A DNA stretch of 64,000 nt from SZUA-547 sp963669265 (GTDB taxonomy: Bacteria; Pseudomonadota; Alphaproteobacteria; Rhodobacterales; Rhodobacteraceae): positions 2,232,001 through 2,296,000 of the forward strand of contig OY769916.1 of the NCBI GenBank assembly GCA_963669265.1, given 5' to 3'. A program made the position numbers and the translations under genes. The notes below the pieces were generated by a model, which ran no database searches, was not told the origin of the DNA, and saw only the letters and a program-made list of their open reading frames with translations. Shown here piece by piece: positions 1-8,398 of the stretch (positions within the stretch are counted from its first letter, which is position 1; every line of letters starts with the position of its first letter).

Positions 1-1325
1 CCGATCAGGTCGTCCTGCGCGCCCAATCCCCGCGCCTTCTCGATCGCCTGAGCGTTGATCTCCTCCAGGCTTTCGCGTGCGCGGGCCTGCAGTTCATCCG
101 CCGTGTCCTCGTCGAATCCGTCGATCGTCAACAGCTCTTCGATCGCCACATAGGCGACCTCTTCGAGCGAGGAGAAGCCTTCTGAGACCAGCAGCTGTGC
201 GACCATCTCATCGACATTCATCGATTCCTGGAACATCTGCGTGCGCTGGGCGAATTCCGACTGGCGACGCTCGGATTCCTCGGCGTCGGTCAGGATATCG
301 ATATCCCAGCCCGTCAGCTGCGAGGCGAGGCGCACATTCTGCCCGCGCCGCCCGATCGCCAACGACAGCTGATCCTCCGGCACCACGACCTCAATCCGCT
401 GCGCCTCGTCATCCATGACGACTTTCGAGACTTCCGCCGGCTGCAGCGCGTTGACGATGAACGTCGCGGCGTCCTCATTCCACGGAATGATGTCGATCTT
501 CTCGCCTTGCAACTCGTTGACCACCGCCTGAACGCGGCTGCCGCGCATGCCGACGCAGGCGCCGACCGGGTCGATCGAGTTGTCATAGGAAATCACGCCG
601 ATCTTCGCCCGACTGCCCGGATCGCGCGCGACGGCCTTGATCTCGATGACGCCATCATAGATTTCCGGCACCTCCATCGAAAATAGCTTGGCCATGAATT
701 CCGGCGCGGTGCGGCTGAGGAAGATCTGCGGGCCGCGCATCTCGGACCGCACGTCCTTGATATAGGCGCGGATGCGGTCGCCGGTGCGATAGGTCTCTCG
801 CGGGATCAGCTGATCCCGGCGCAGCATCGCCTCGCCCCGGCCGAGATCGACGATCACGTTGCCATACTCGACCCGTTTGACCACGCCGTTGATGATCTCG
901 CCAATCCGGTCCTTGAATTCCTCGTACTGACGCTCGCGCTCGGCCTCGCGCACTTTCTGCACAATCACCTGCTTGGCGGTCTGGGCTGCGACGCGGCCGA
1001 AATCCATCGGCGGCAGCGGATCGGTGATAAAGGCGCCGACCTCTGCCGCCGGGTTCTTCAGCTGCGCCTCGGCCAGGCTGATCTCGGTGAAGTGGTTCTC
1101 CACCTCTTCGACCACCTCCATCGCGCGGCTCATCTGGATCTCGCCGGACTTGCGGTCGATAAAGGCGCGGATGTCATACTCCGCGCCATAGCGCGAGCGC
1201 GCGGCCTTGCCGAGCGAATCCTCCATCGCCTCGATGACCAGTTCGCGATCGATCAGCTTTTCACGCGCGACGGCGTCGGCGATCTGCAAGAGCTCCAGCC
1301 TGTTGGCGCTGACGGCCGTGTTCAT
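1..1325 (-). CDS. nusA: Transcription termination/antitermination factor NusA (3' end cut by window)
   Basis: NusA binds RNA polymerase and nascent RNA and controls pausing, termination and antitermination. About 441 codons are visible; the last part of the C-terminus lies beyond base 1. In order one sees the N-terminal polymerase-binding domain (from MNTAVSANRLELLQ), an S1 domain (around residues 135-200), two KH domains (GMRGSRVQA near residue 258 and AIGRRGQNVRLA near 326) and the first C-terminal helix-hairpin-helix acidic repeat (around 380-425). The ATG at 1325 follows a strong GGAGGAGAG ribosome site lying inside the last codons of rimP, three bases away, so the two are very probably co-transcribed and coupled. 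The rimP-nusA order is the classical one. Confidence 0.96.
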   Translation of the reverse strand, partial: MNTAVSANRLELLQIADAVAREKLIDRELVIEAMEDSLGKAARSRYGAEYDIRAFIDRKSGEIQMSRAMEVVEEVENHFTEISLAEAQLKNPAAEVGAFITDPLPPMDFGRVAAQTAKQVIVQKVREAERERQYEEFKDRIGEIINGVVKRVEYGNVIVDLGRGEAMLRRDQLIPRETYRTGDRIRAYIKDVRSEMRGPQIFLSRTAPEFMAKLFSMEVPEIYDGVIEIKAVARDPGSRAKIGVISYDNSIDPVGACVGMRGSRVQAVVNELQGEKIDIIPWNEDAATFIVNALQPAEVSKVVMDDEAQRIEVVVPEDQLSLAIGRRGQNVRLASQLTGWDIDILTDAEESERRQSEFAQRTQMFQESMNVDEMVAQLLVSEGFSSLEEVAYVAIEELLTIDGFDEDTADELQARARESLEEINAQAIEKARGLGAQDDLI

Positions 1326-1328
1326 GTC

Positions 1329-1940
1329 TTACTCTCCTCCCGCCGCGCGGGTCTGCGACTCAGCGTCGTCTTCTTCCATTTCATCGTCGTCGATTTCAAC
1401 ATCGTCGAAATCGGCATCCTCGGCGCTCGGCCCGCCGCCGCGCCGAAGGCTCTCTTCGATCAAGGCGTCGGTCAGCACCAGTTTCGCGTCGGCGAGATCG
1501 TCGAAATCCAGAGAGAGGTCGCCCGCCGTCTCGACACGAATCCGGATCCTGCCGTCCTCTAGCCCCAGCAGCGGGCCCTTATATCGTTTGCGGCCGTTGA
1601 TCAGCTCCGCCGTCTCCAGCTTGGCCTCATGACCGGCATAGGTCTCGAAATCCTCCAGCCGGGTCAGCGGCCGGTCGATGCCGGGCGAGGAGACCTCCAG
1701 ATTGTACTCGCGATCAATCGGGTCCTCGACATCCAGCAGCACCGAAAGCTGGCGGCTGAGCGAGGCGCAATCCTCGACCTCCATCGTGCCGTCCGGCCGC
1801 TCCGCCATCACCTGCAGAGTCAGACGTTCGCCGCCCATGACCCGCACGCGCACCAACTCCAGCCCGGCCCCTTCAACGGTGGGGCGGACGATCTCGGCGA
1901 TGCGTCGATCCAGGGGCGATTTGGCCAACAGGCTCGGCAT
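1329..1940 (-). CDS. rimP: Ribosome maturation factor RimP
   Basis: RimP helps assemble the 30S subunit. The 203-residue protein starts MPSLLAKSPLDRRIAEIV and keeps the family hallmarks: GLELVRVRV in the first domain, LSVLLDVEDPI, and the YNLEVSSPGIDRPL motif leading into the C-terminal SH3-like domain. The frame stays open upstream to 2135, but the family start fits the ATG at 1940. It ends in an unusually long acidic tail (about 30 residues rich in Asp/Glu), not part of the conserved fold. It is the first gene of the operon with nusA and has a leader of about 120 bases containing a terminator-like hairpin (separate entry). Confidence 0.95.
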   Translation of the reverse strand: MPSLLAKSPLDRRIAEIVRPTVEGAGLELVRVRVMGGERLTLQVMAERPDGTMEVEDCASLSRQLSVLLDVEDPIDREYNLEVSSPGIDRPLTRLEDFETYAGHEAKLETAELINGRKRYKGPLLGLEDGRIRIRVETAGDLSLDFDDLADAKLVLTDALIEESLRRGGGPSAEDADFDDVEIDDDEMEEDDAESQTRAAGGE

Positions 1941-1980
1941 TTCGGGCGCAGTCTCCACGCGATGGTCGCATAACAAGCGG

Positions 1981-2015
1981 TCTAAAACGAAAAAGCGGGC
2001 CTCGCGGCCCGCTTT
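1981..2015 (-). terminator. Terminator-like hairpin in the rimP-nusA leader (possible attenuator)
   Basis: A perfect 10-bp stem (1992-2001 with 2006-2015) closes a 4-base loop. On the minus strand it is followed by TTTTTCGTTTT, a good intrinsic-terminator U-tract. It sits about 50 bases upstream of the rimP start and downstream of a candidate promoter, with no minus-strand gene before it, so it is placed to act on the leader rather than behind a gene. Attenuation or NusA feedback is an inference. Confidence 0.7.
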
Positions 2016-2065
2016 CTTCCGGAGCGTCCCACCGCAATGCGCCGGGTCGCCGCTATGTGTGGCGC

Positions 2066-2094
2066 TGTATAACCGTGGCCGTCGGCAAGGGCAA
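2066..2094 (-). promoter_or_regulatory. Candidate sigma-70-type promoter for rimP-nusA
   Basis: Minus strand: TTGCCC (2094-2089), a 17-base spacer and TATACA (2071-2066). It would start RNA near 2059, about 120 bases before the rimP ATG, so the terminator-like hairpin would be inside the transcript. Found by eye only. Confidence 0.45.
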
Positions 2095-2176
2095 GAGAGT
2101 CTGTGCGCCCCGGATCGCGGGATCCTCGCGGCCATGTCATTGGCGGGCGGAACGCGGCGCGCCTATCTATCGGCGC

Positions 2177-2971
2177 ATGACGAATTTCAACACCGCATCG
2201 CGCGCATACGGTCTGTTAGTCGGCGCACTATTGACGTTTGCCGCCGTGACCGGCGCCGCAGCGGAGGAGACGATACATCTCGGCCCCCGCAGTTATGCGG
2301 TGCAGCCGCCCGCCGACGCGGAAGCGACCGGCGCGCCGGCGCTGGTGCATTTGCATGGCTGGGGCCGCACCGCCGAGGGCGTCTTGAGAAACAAGCGCGT
2401 CGCCGAAGCCGCGGCGGAAGCGGGCGCGATGCTGATCGCGCCGCAAGGCATCGGGAAAAGCTGGTCCTTCTGGTCCGGCGACGAGCGTGACGTCGAGTTC
2501 ATCGATGCGGTGGTGGAGGACGCAGTGCGCCGCTGGAGCATCGACCGCGAGCGCGTCTATATCTCTGGCTTCTCCTATGGCGGCGCCATGGTCTGGCGAC
2601 TGGCCTGCGCGCGGGGCGACGCTTACGCCGCCTATCTTCCGATCGCCGGCGCCCTGTGGCGCCAGACGACGGAAGATTGCGTCGGCCCCGCCCGTATTCA
2701 CTATGTCCACGGACTGAAGGACACGGTGATGGACCCGCCGGGAGAGGCCTCGACCCAGCCCGAGACCATGGTCGCGCTCTGGATAAGGGAGAATGCGCAT
2801 GCGAACGCGCCGGACCGGGTGGAGACGCTGGGCCGCTATCAACGCCGTGTCTGGGCGGAGCGCGGCGATGCGCCGGAGATCGTGCTCGATCTGCATGGCG
2901 GCGGCCACTTCATCCCCAAAGGCTGGTTGAACCTTGCGCTGTCCAGATTGTCTGAGGAACCCGGTATCTGA
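2177..2971 (+). CDS. Secreted alpha/beta-hydrolase, PHB depolymerase/LpqC-type esterase
   Basis: A 264-residue protein with an N-terminal signal peptide (hydrophobic residues 10-28, AAA-E cleavage region near 29), hence probably periplasmic or secreted. The oxyanion segment HLHGWGRT is at 58-65. The nucleophile elbow GFSYGG puts the catalytic Ser at 133. A candidate Asp lies in HGLKDTVMD, and the His in DLHGGGHFIPKGW near the C-terminus. The layout matches polyhydroxybutyrate depolymerase-like / feruloyl-esterase-like (LpqC) proteins; the substrate cannot be told from sequence. The frame is open upstream to 2057, but the ATG at 2177 is the one that begins the signal peptide. It diverges from rimP and has no obvious operon partner. 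Confidence 0.8.
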   Translation: MTNFNTASRAYGLLVGALLTFAAVTGAAAEETIHLGPRSYAVQPPADAEATGAPALVHLHGWGRTAEGVLRNKRVAEAAAEAGAMLIAPQGIGKSWSFWSGDERDVEFIDAVVEDAVRRWSIDRERVYISGFSYGGAMVWRLACARGDAYAAYLPIAGALWRQTTEDCVGPARIHYVHGLKDTVMDPPGEASTQPETMVALWIRENAHANAPDRVETLGRYQRRVWAERGDAPEIVLDLHGGGHFIPKGWLNLALSRLSEEPGI

Positions 2972-3130
2972 CGCCAAGGGGCGACTGGGCAGAGTCAAAA
3001 AACAGGGCGCCGGGCATGCGATTCGGGCGCCTGGCCATACGTTCGCATACTGTGTCCAATTTGCTTCAGTCCAACATCCTTTCAACCTATACGTGCCGAT
3101 TGAGGAACTTGAAGCGCGGCTGCAGCGGAC

Positions 3131-3161
3131 AAAAAAAGGGCGCTGGATCGCCCCAGCGCCC
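3131..3161 (-). terminator. Rho-independent terminator of regA
   Basis: A 9-bp GC-rich stem (3138-3146 with 3153-3161), loop ATCGCC, followed on the minus strand by seven T. It lies about 20 bases after the regA stop codon. Confidence 0.9.
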
Positions 3162-3182
3162 TCTTCTAAATCGATCGAATTC

Positions 3183-3734
3183 TCAGCGCGGCGAGCGCTT
3201 GGCGAGAATTCTCTGCAACGTTCGACGATGCATATTCAAGCGGCGCGCCGTCTCTGAAACGTTGCGATCGCACAGCTCGAAAACGCGCTGAATATGCTCC
3301 CACCGCACCCGGTCGGCGGACATCGGATTCTCCGGCGGAGCGGGCTTCGCCTCCTCCGGAGCAAGCAACGCGGCCTGTACGTCATCCGCGTCAGCGGGCT
3401 TCGCTAGATAGTCAATTGCACCGATTTTCACCGCTGCGACCGCCGTTGCGATGGCGCCGTAACCCGTTAGCACGACGACTTTACAGTCGGGTCGCGCGGA
3501 CCGAAGGGACTCCACGACGTCGAGTCCGTTGCCGTCCTCCAGCCTGAGATCGACCACCGCATATGCAGGCGGCCGGGTCGCCGCAATCCGCTTTCCGTCC
3601 GCGACCGATCCGGCGATCAGCGGACTAAAACCTCGTTTCTCCATCGCGCGAGACAGACGCCGGAGAAAGGGTTCGTCGTCGTCTACGATCAGCAGAGAAG
3701 AATCTACGCCAATGGAACCGTGACTGATGTTCAT
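3183..3734 (-). CDS. regA: Response regulator RegA/PrrA/ActR
   Basis: Global redox/oxygen response regulator, partner of the RegB kinase; in Rhodobacter it controls photosynthesis, respiration, nitrogen and carbon fixation genes. The 183-residue protein has the acidic pocket IVDDDEP (16-22), phospho-acceptor Asp62 in VVDLRLEDGNGL, the switch Thr in VLTGYG, and conserved Lys in LAKPAD. After a Pro-rich linker comes the Fis-type helix-turn-helix NVSETARRLNMHRRTLQRIL, near-invariant in this family. I chose the ATG at 3734 because GGGGGAG precedes it; a longer form from 3776 is possible. It lies 137 bases downstream of senC on the same strand, with regB divergent beyond: the prrA-prrC-prrB arrangement. 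Confidence 0.96.
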   Translation of the reverse strand: MNISHGSIGVDSSLLIVDDDEPFLRRLSRAMEKRGFSPLIAGSVADGKRIAATRPPAYAVVDLRLEDGNGLDVVESLRSARPDCKVVVLTGYGAIATAVAAVKIGAIDYLAKPADADDVQAALLAPEEAKPAPPENPMSADRVRWEHIQRVFELCDRNVSETARRLNMHRRTLQRILAKRSPR

Positions 3735-3871
3735 AATTCGCTCCCCCGAGGCAAGTTTCTCGCTCAAGTTTAGCACTATTATTGTACTTTATTTCTATGG
3801 GCGCGGCGGAAGTAACAGATTATTACCTCTCACGTCAATCCGCGCGGCATCTTCGCTCTTTTAAGTTGTAT

Positions 3872-4495
3872 CTAGCTTTCAATATTCGCCACAATACAAG
3901 CCGCGCTTTCCGCAATTGATTCAGGCGCGTCGCCATTTCGATAAAACGCCTGCACCAGGCCATCGCGATCGACCAAGTAAGTTAAAGTAGAATGGTCCAT
4001 TAAATACTCGGTGTCGCCCTCGGCGGTGCTCGGAGGTTTGGCGTAGTACACCCGGAAGGTCTGCGCGATCCGCTCCACATCCTCGACCGATCCGGTCAGT
4101 CCGATCATGTTCGGGTGAAAGAAGTCGGTCCACTCGGCCAGCACTTCCGGCGTGTCCCGCGCCGGATCGACGGAGACGAAGACCGGCCGCACCGTGACGC
4201 CCTGCTCGGCGAGGATGTCCACGGCGGTCGCGATGCTTGCCGCGTCGTTCGGGCAGAAGTCCGGGCAATATGTATAGCCGAAGTAGATCAGCGCCGGCGC
4301 GTCCAGCACTTCTTTATGAGAGACGCGCGCTCCGGTCTCGTCGATCATCTCGAACCCGCCGCCGAGATCGAACTCCGCCGCGCCCGACATCGCGCCGGTG
4401 CAAGCCGTCTCTCGCGGCGCGACGATGACCCAATACGCCGCTCCGCCCAAAAGGCCAGCGCCTGCAATGATGATCGCCAACAGCCAGCGAGGCAT
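3872..4495 (-). CDS. senC: SenC/PrrC, Sco1-family copper chaperone
   Basis: Membrane-anchored Sco-type protein needed for cytochrome c oxidase CuA/CuB assembly and linked to RegB signalling in Rhodobacter. The 207-residue protein has one N-terminal membrane segment (4-22) and then a thioredoxin-like domain with the copper/thiol motif YCPDFCP (Cys77, Cys81) and the distal ligand His168 in MDHSTLTYLVD. SVDPARDTPEVL is the conserved Sco loop. The ATG at 4495 is preferred over the in-frame TTG at 4501, with GGGAG upstream. It is divergent from regB and upstream of regA. Confidence 0.95.
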   Translation of the reverse strand: MPRWLLAIIIAGAGLLGGAAYWVIVAPRETACTGAMSGAAEFDLGGGFEMIDETGARVSHKEVLDAPALIYFGYTYCPDFCPNDAASIATAVDILAEQGVTVRPVFVSVDPARDTPEVLAEWTDFFHPNMIGLTGSVEDVERIAQTFRVYYAKPPSTAEGDTEYLMDHSTLTYLVDRDGLVQAFYRNGDAPESIAESAACIVANIES

Positions 4496-4682
4496 ATTCA
4501 AGCTCCCAATATGTGAAACACGAAGTGTCTACCCGTGATTGCGTGATTAGACCAGTATCGTTTACGTGATAAGTCCAGTTTGGCGCGGCGTTTGCGCCCC
4601 AAGTAGATATGCGAGGCGCCCCAAGGCGCCAGATATTGTCTCGGGCGTTCCGGCGGGCGCCCGTTGATGATATGCGGTGAGA
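4496..4682. promoter_or_regulatory. Divergent regB / senC-regA control region
   Basis: A 187-base gap between the divergent senC and regB starts must hold both promoters. I see AT-richer patches (around 4545-4570) but no convincing -35/-10 pair. In Rhodobacter this intergenic region is the autoregulated RegA-binding region; that is family knowledge, not something visible here. Confidence 0.45.
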
Positions 4683-6125
4683 ATGTCGATCCACGACTCC
4701 ATCGAGGAATTCAGCGTACAGCGCTCGGGCGGCTGGATCCGACTGCGCACGCTGCTCACACTGCGCTGGATGACCGTGGTCGGCCAGCTGATCGCCGTGT
4801 TTGTGGCGCAAGGCACGCTTGGCCTGCGGCTGCCGCTAGAGCTGTGTCTGGCGACGATCTCGGCCCTGCTCTGGTTCAACGTGGTGGCGACGTTCATCCA
4901 CCCGGCCTCCAAACGGCTGTCAGAGCGCGAGGCCACGCTGTCGATGGTGTTCGATATCGTTCAACTCGCGTTGTTGCTGGCGTTGACCGGCGGTTTGCAC
5001 AATCCATTCGCGCTCCTCCTCTTGGCGCCGGTGACTATCAGCGCCTCTGTTCTGACGCTTCGGTCTACGGTGATTCTGGGTGCGCTCGCCTTGATCTCTG
5101 CATCGATTCTGGCGTTTCAGTACGCGCCGCTGACATTGGTGAACGGGCAGGTTCTGGAGCTTCCCAGCCTTTATATCGACGGTTTCTGGACCGCGCTGGC
5201 GGTCGGCATCGTGTTCCTCGGCGTCTACGCCCGCCGCGTCACGGAAGAGATTCACTCGATGAACCTGGCGCTCGCCGCGACCCACGCGGCGCTGGAGCGG
5301 GAACGCAGGTTGGAGGCGATCGGCGGTCTGGCGGCGGCGGCGGCGCATGAACTCGGCACGCCGCTGGCGACGATCAAGCTCGCTTCAGCCGAGCTCGCCC
5401 GCGAGTTGGCGGACAATCCTGAGGCCTATGAGGATCTGGAGCTGATCCGGAAACAGGCGAACCGCTGCCGCGAAATTTTGGCGGACCTGTCGCGCGGCGG
5501 CCGCGACGACGCACATATCAAGCTGGCGCCGATTTCGGCTGTCATAGACGAGGCGGCGGAGCCCCATGCCGCGTCAGGCAAAAGCGTCCACGTGCGGATC
5601 AACGGGCGTCCGATTGAACTGGCGGGCGACGATCAGCCGACGATTCGCCGCGACCCCGAAATCGTGCACGGCATCCGGAATTTCATTCAGAACGCCGTCA
5701 GTTTCGCCCATAGCGCCGTTTGGGTGGATATCATTCACTCAGACGAGACGCTCAAGATCTCCGTTGGTGATGACGGTCCCGGATTTCCATTAGAGCTGAT
5801 CAACTATCTGGGCGATCCTTACCTGACCACGCGCGGCCGGAACGCGCGCCGCCCAACGAATATCGAGGACAGGCGCAATGACGGCTATACCGGCATGGGC
5901 CTTGGCATGTTCATCGCCAAAACGTTGCTGAAACGCACCGGCGCCGAGATAAAATTCTGCAACGGCATCAGGCCGAAACGGTCGATGCGCCGAGCCATTG
6001 GCGCCCGTTCCGGCCCGGATCGGCCGCCTGGCGCGATCGTTGAGATCAGTTGGCCTCTCTCGCGCCTGGTCGCATCGAAGACAGAATCTCGCGCGCCCCT
6101 TGGAATTAATCTTCCATTTAATTGA
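4683..6125 (+). CDS. regB: Redox sensor histidine kinase RegB/PrrB/ActS
   Basis: Membrane kinase of the RegBA system. The 480-residue protein opens with six predicted membrane segments (about 25-185). GGLHNPF (103-109) is the conserved ubiquinone-binding heptad. H-box His222 lies in AAAAHELGTPLATIK, and redox-active Cys262 in QANRCREILADLS has the same 40-residue spacing as His225/Cys265 of R. capsulatus. N-, G1- and G2-boxes follow (IQNAVSFA, DDGPGFP, GMGLGMFIAKTLL). Two oddities: the loop between G1 and G2 is long and basic (GRNARRPTNIEDRRNDG), and there is a C-terminal extension past the usual end. The start is uncertain: ATG 4683, or GTG 4677 two codons earlier. Confidence 0.95.
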   Translation: MSIHDSIEEFSVQRSGGWIRLRTLLTLRWMTVVGQLIAVFVAQGTLGLRLPLELCLATISALLWFNVVATFIHPASKRLSEREATLSMVFDIVQLALLLALTGGLHNPFALLLLAPVTISASVLTLRSTVILGALALISASILAFQYAPLTLVNGQVLELPSLYIDGFWTALAVGIVFLGVYARRVTEEIHSMNLALAATHAALERERRLEAIGGLAAAAAHELGTPLATIKLASAELARELADNPEAYEDLELIRKQANRCREILADLSRGGRDDAHIKLAPISAVIDEAAEPHAASGKSVHVRINGRPIELAGDDQPTIRRDPEIVHGIRNFIQNAVSFAHSAVWVDIIHSDETLKISVGDDGPGFPLELINYLGDPYLTTRGRNARRPTNIEDRRNDGYTGMGLGMFIAKTLLKRTGAEIKFCNGIRPKRSMRRAIGARSGPDRPPGAIVEISWPLSRLVASKTESRAPLGINLPFN

Positions 6126-6199
6126 AAATGGCTGAATTATGGCAACTATAAGTTGTTTCGTAGATTCGGCGCCTGCGGATCCGCGCTTGATCGGCATGT

Positions 6200-8266
6200 A
6201 TGCCGACAAGACGGCTGGCGCTTTGCCAGGGAGCCGTCGTCATCACCCTACAAAACGCAGCTGCATTCCTGTCAATCGACGCTGGCGACGCCGTGCGTCT
6301 CGTCTGGGCGGGCAGCCGTCTGGAGTCAGCCGACCCAAGCGCAAAGCGCGCGATCGGGCGCGGGTCGGGGCGGGACGACGTCTCCCGCCTGCTTTCCGGG
6401 ATTGCGATCGACGATGGCGATGTAGAGCACGACCTGCGCGTCGCGCTCCGGACAGGCCGCGCGATCGAGGTTGAGACGACGCGATCCTGCGGCGGCGACG
6501 CCATTATCCGAGGGCGCCCAATCGGACGGCGGGTTGAGATGACGCTGCATCTGTCCGACGGGGGGCCGACTGCGATGAGCGCAGAGGCGTTGCTCTGCGC
6601 GGCGCAGACCTCCGCCAATCCGCTATGGCTGCGTGCGGCCGACGGATCCGTGCGCTGGCGGAACCCGGCTTGCGCGCGATCAGAGCTCGATCTCAGCGAT
6701 CCACGCTTGGCTGCGGCTGCGGCGACGGCGAGCGCGACCAACGCCGAGCAGAGCCTGCGTCTACCGAACGCCGAAGAGCGGGTGCTGGTGGCCACGGAAT
6801 CGCCCGGCGGGCTGGGTCTCGCGACCATAGCGCCGCCCGCAGTTGAAAGCCTGAAGGCGTCCGCGGCCCACGACGCGGCCGCGTCCGCCGTCGAGCATTT
6901 GAGCATGGCCGTCGCCGTCTTCGGCGCCGGTCGCCGCCTTCTGTATGCGAACGCGGTTTTTCACGATTTCTGGAATCTGTCCGCCAACCGTGTGGCGGGC
7001 CATCCGCGAATTGAGTCGCTGTTGGACAGGATGCGAGACTCGGGGCGCCTGCCCGCCATCGCCAATTTCGACATCTGGCGCGACGAAGTGGCGTCCTGGG
7101 CCGACCCCCTGGCAGAGGCGCCGCCGGAAGACGACTGGCACCTGTCGGACGGGTCCACGATTCGGATCGAGCGGCGCGTCGATGACGCGGCCCGCGTCCT
7201 TCTCAGCTTTCAGGACATCACGGCGCAAGTCGCGCTGGAGCGCCGCATCCGCCGCGTCATGAACATACAGCGAAAAACGCTGGACGCTTTGGCGGGCGGC
7301 GTCGCGCTCTTCGATCCCGACGGCCGGCTGCGCCTCGCGAACGCCGTGTTCGCAGATCTGTGGGCGATCAATCCGCACCGGGTGCGCACCGGTGCGCATA
7401 TCGCGGAGATTCCCGCACCATGCCCCAGCGGCGACGCGGCGGACGCCTGGGACGGGCTGCGCCGCGCCGCGACAGGCGGGCCTGTGGGGGCCGCACGTCA
7501 TCGGTTTTTTCACGGCGGCCGGATGCTGGAGGCCAGCGCCGCGCCAATGCCGGATGGGTCCATTATGGCCAGAATCGACGACCGCACCGACGCGGAAAAT
7601 GTCGAGACCGCCCTTCGCGAGCGCGGTGAGGCGCTGGAGGCGACGGCGGCGCTGCGCGCGGCGTTGGCCGATTGCGCCTCGGTCAAGCTGCGCACGGCGC
7701 TCACCTCGCTCAAAGGGTTCGCCGAGTTGAGCCAACAGTCCTGCGAAGATCCCACGCAATCGGAACGCCTCTGCTCGATCCTGTCGGCGACCGACGACAT
7801 GGCCGCCGCGATTTGTGAGATAGAGCAGCTCGCCAAGACTGGAGAGGAGGACGCGCCGCTTTCCGCGACCGACCTTCTCTCGACGACCGAAGGCGTTATC
7901 GCGCGGGCCTTGTGGCGGGCTAATATTCGTCTCCGGCTCGACGATGAGAGCGATGGCGGGACGTTCCTGGGCGAGCCCGAGACCTTGCGTCGTATCGCGG
8001 TGGCCATGGCGCTCGCCGCCTCAGACGGTCTGCCGCCGGGACGCGAACTGCATCTATCCGCCGATCGCTTGCACGACAATGACGATGATGGGAGGCGCGT
8101 CGTCCGCTTGGTCGCAGCCAGCAACGGCCCGGTCGATCGCCCCCCGCTGACCGGCGATTTCCCTGGCACGTTGCGCCTGGCGGATCGAATTGGCGCCAGA
8201 TTGACCGTGCGGGACGACAATGGACGTCGCGTGATCACCCTATTGAGCGCGCCCGACTCGATGTGA
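6200..8266 (+). CDS. divL: DivL-like PAS protein with degenerate histidine-kinase module
   Basis: A 688-residue soluble protein. The first 230 residues match nothing I recognise. Two PAS domains follow (about 235-340 and 355-470, each with the pattern GxxLxxANAVFxxxW), then a DHp-like helix pair and a degraded ATPase-like end. The H-box equivalent is ASVKLRTALTSLKGFAEL (493-510): Val495 sits where kinases have His and Caulobacter DivL has Tyr, Lys496 replaces Glu and Ala500 replaces Pro. No N-, G1- or G2-box can be seen in the last 170 residues. The position directly before tsaE is, as I recall, where alphaproteobacterial divL genes are found. Probable role: non-catalytic regulator of the CckA-CtrA cell-cycle pathway (inference). 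Start ATG 6200 has a weak ribosome site. Confidence 0.65.
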   Translation: MPTRRLALCQGAVVITLQNAAAFLSIDAGDAVRLVWAGSRLESADPSAKRAIGRGSGRDDVSRLLSGIAIDDGDVEHDLRVALRTGRAIEVETTRSCGGDAIIRGRPIGRRVEMTLHLSDGGPTAMSAEALLCAAQTSANPLWLRAADGSVRWRNPACARSELDLSDPRLAAAAATASATNAEQSLRLPNAEERVLVATESPGGLGLATIAPPAVESLKASAAHDAAASAVEHLSMAVAVFGAGRRLLYANAVFHDFWNLSANRVAGHPRIESLLDRMRDSGRLPAIANFDIWRDEVASWADPLAEAPPEDDWHLSDGSTIRIERRVDDAARVLLSFQDITAQVALERRIRRVMNIQRKTLDALAGGVALFDPDGRLRLANAVFADLWAINPHRVRTGAHIAEIPAPCPSGDAADAWDGLRRAATGGPVGAARHRFFHGGRMLEASAAPMPDGSIMARIDDRTDAENVETALRERGEALEATAALRAALADCASVKLRTALTSLKGFAELSQQSCEDPTQSERLCSILSATDDMAAAICEIEQLAKTGEEDAPLSATDLLSTTEGVIARALWRANIRLRLDDESDGGTFLGEPETLRRIAVAMALAASDGLPPGRELHLSADRLHDNDDDGRRVVRLVAASNGPVDRPPLTGDFPGTLRLADRIGARLTVRDDNGRRVITLLSAPDSM

Positions 8267-8398
8267 CGTCTCACATGCGCGGCGCTTCACTCGGCCCGGG
8301 CTTCGCGCTACCAATCATCAATGAGGCGCGCCAGAAAAACAGGTCGGCGACAGATGATCGGGCGGAACGACAGCGCGGCGGGGTGGGGCGATACGAAC

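Noticed and set aside
1941..2176. A tRNA (metY-like) in the rimP leader
   Set aside because: No cloverleaf or CCA end could be drawn; only the terminator-like hairpin is seen.
6106..6121. A CtrA-like TTAA...TTAA site at the end of regB, upstream of the DivL-like gene
   Set aside because: The two halves are 8 bases apart instead of 7 and lie inside the regB coding end, so chance is likely.
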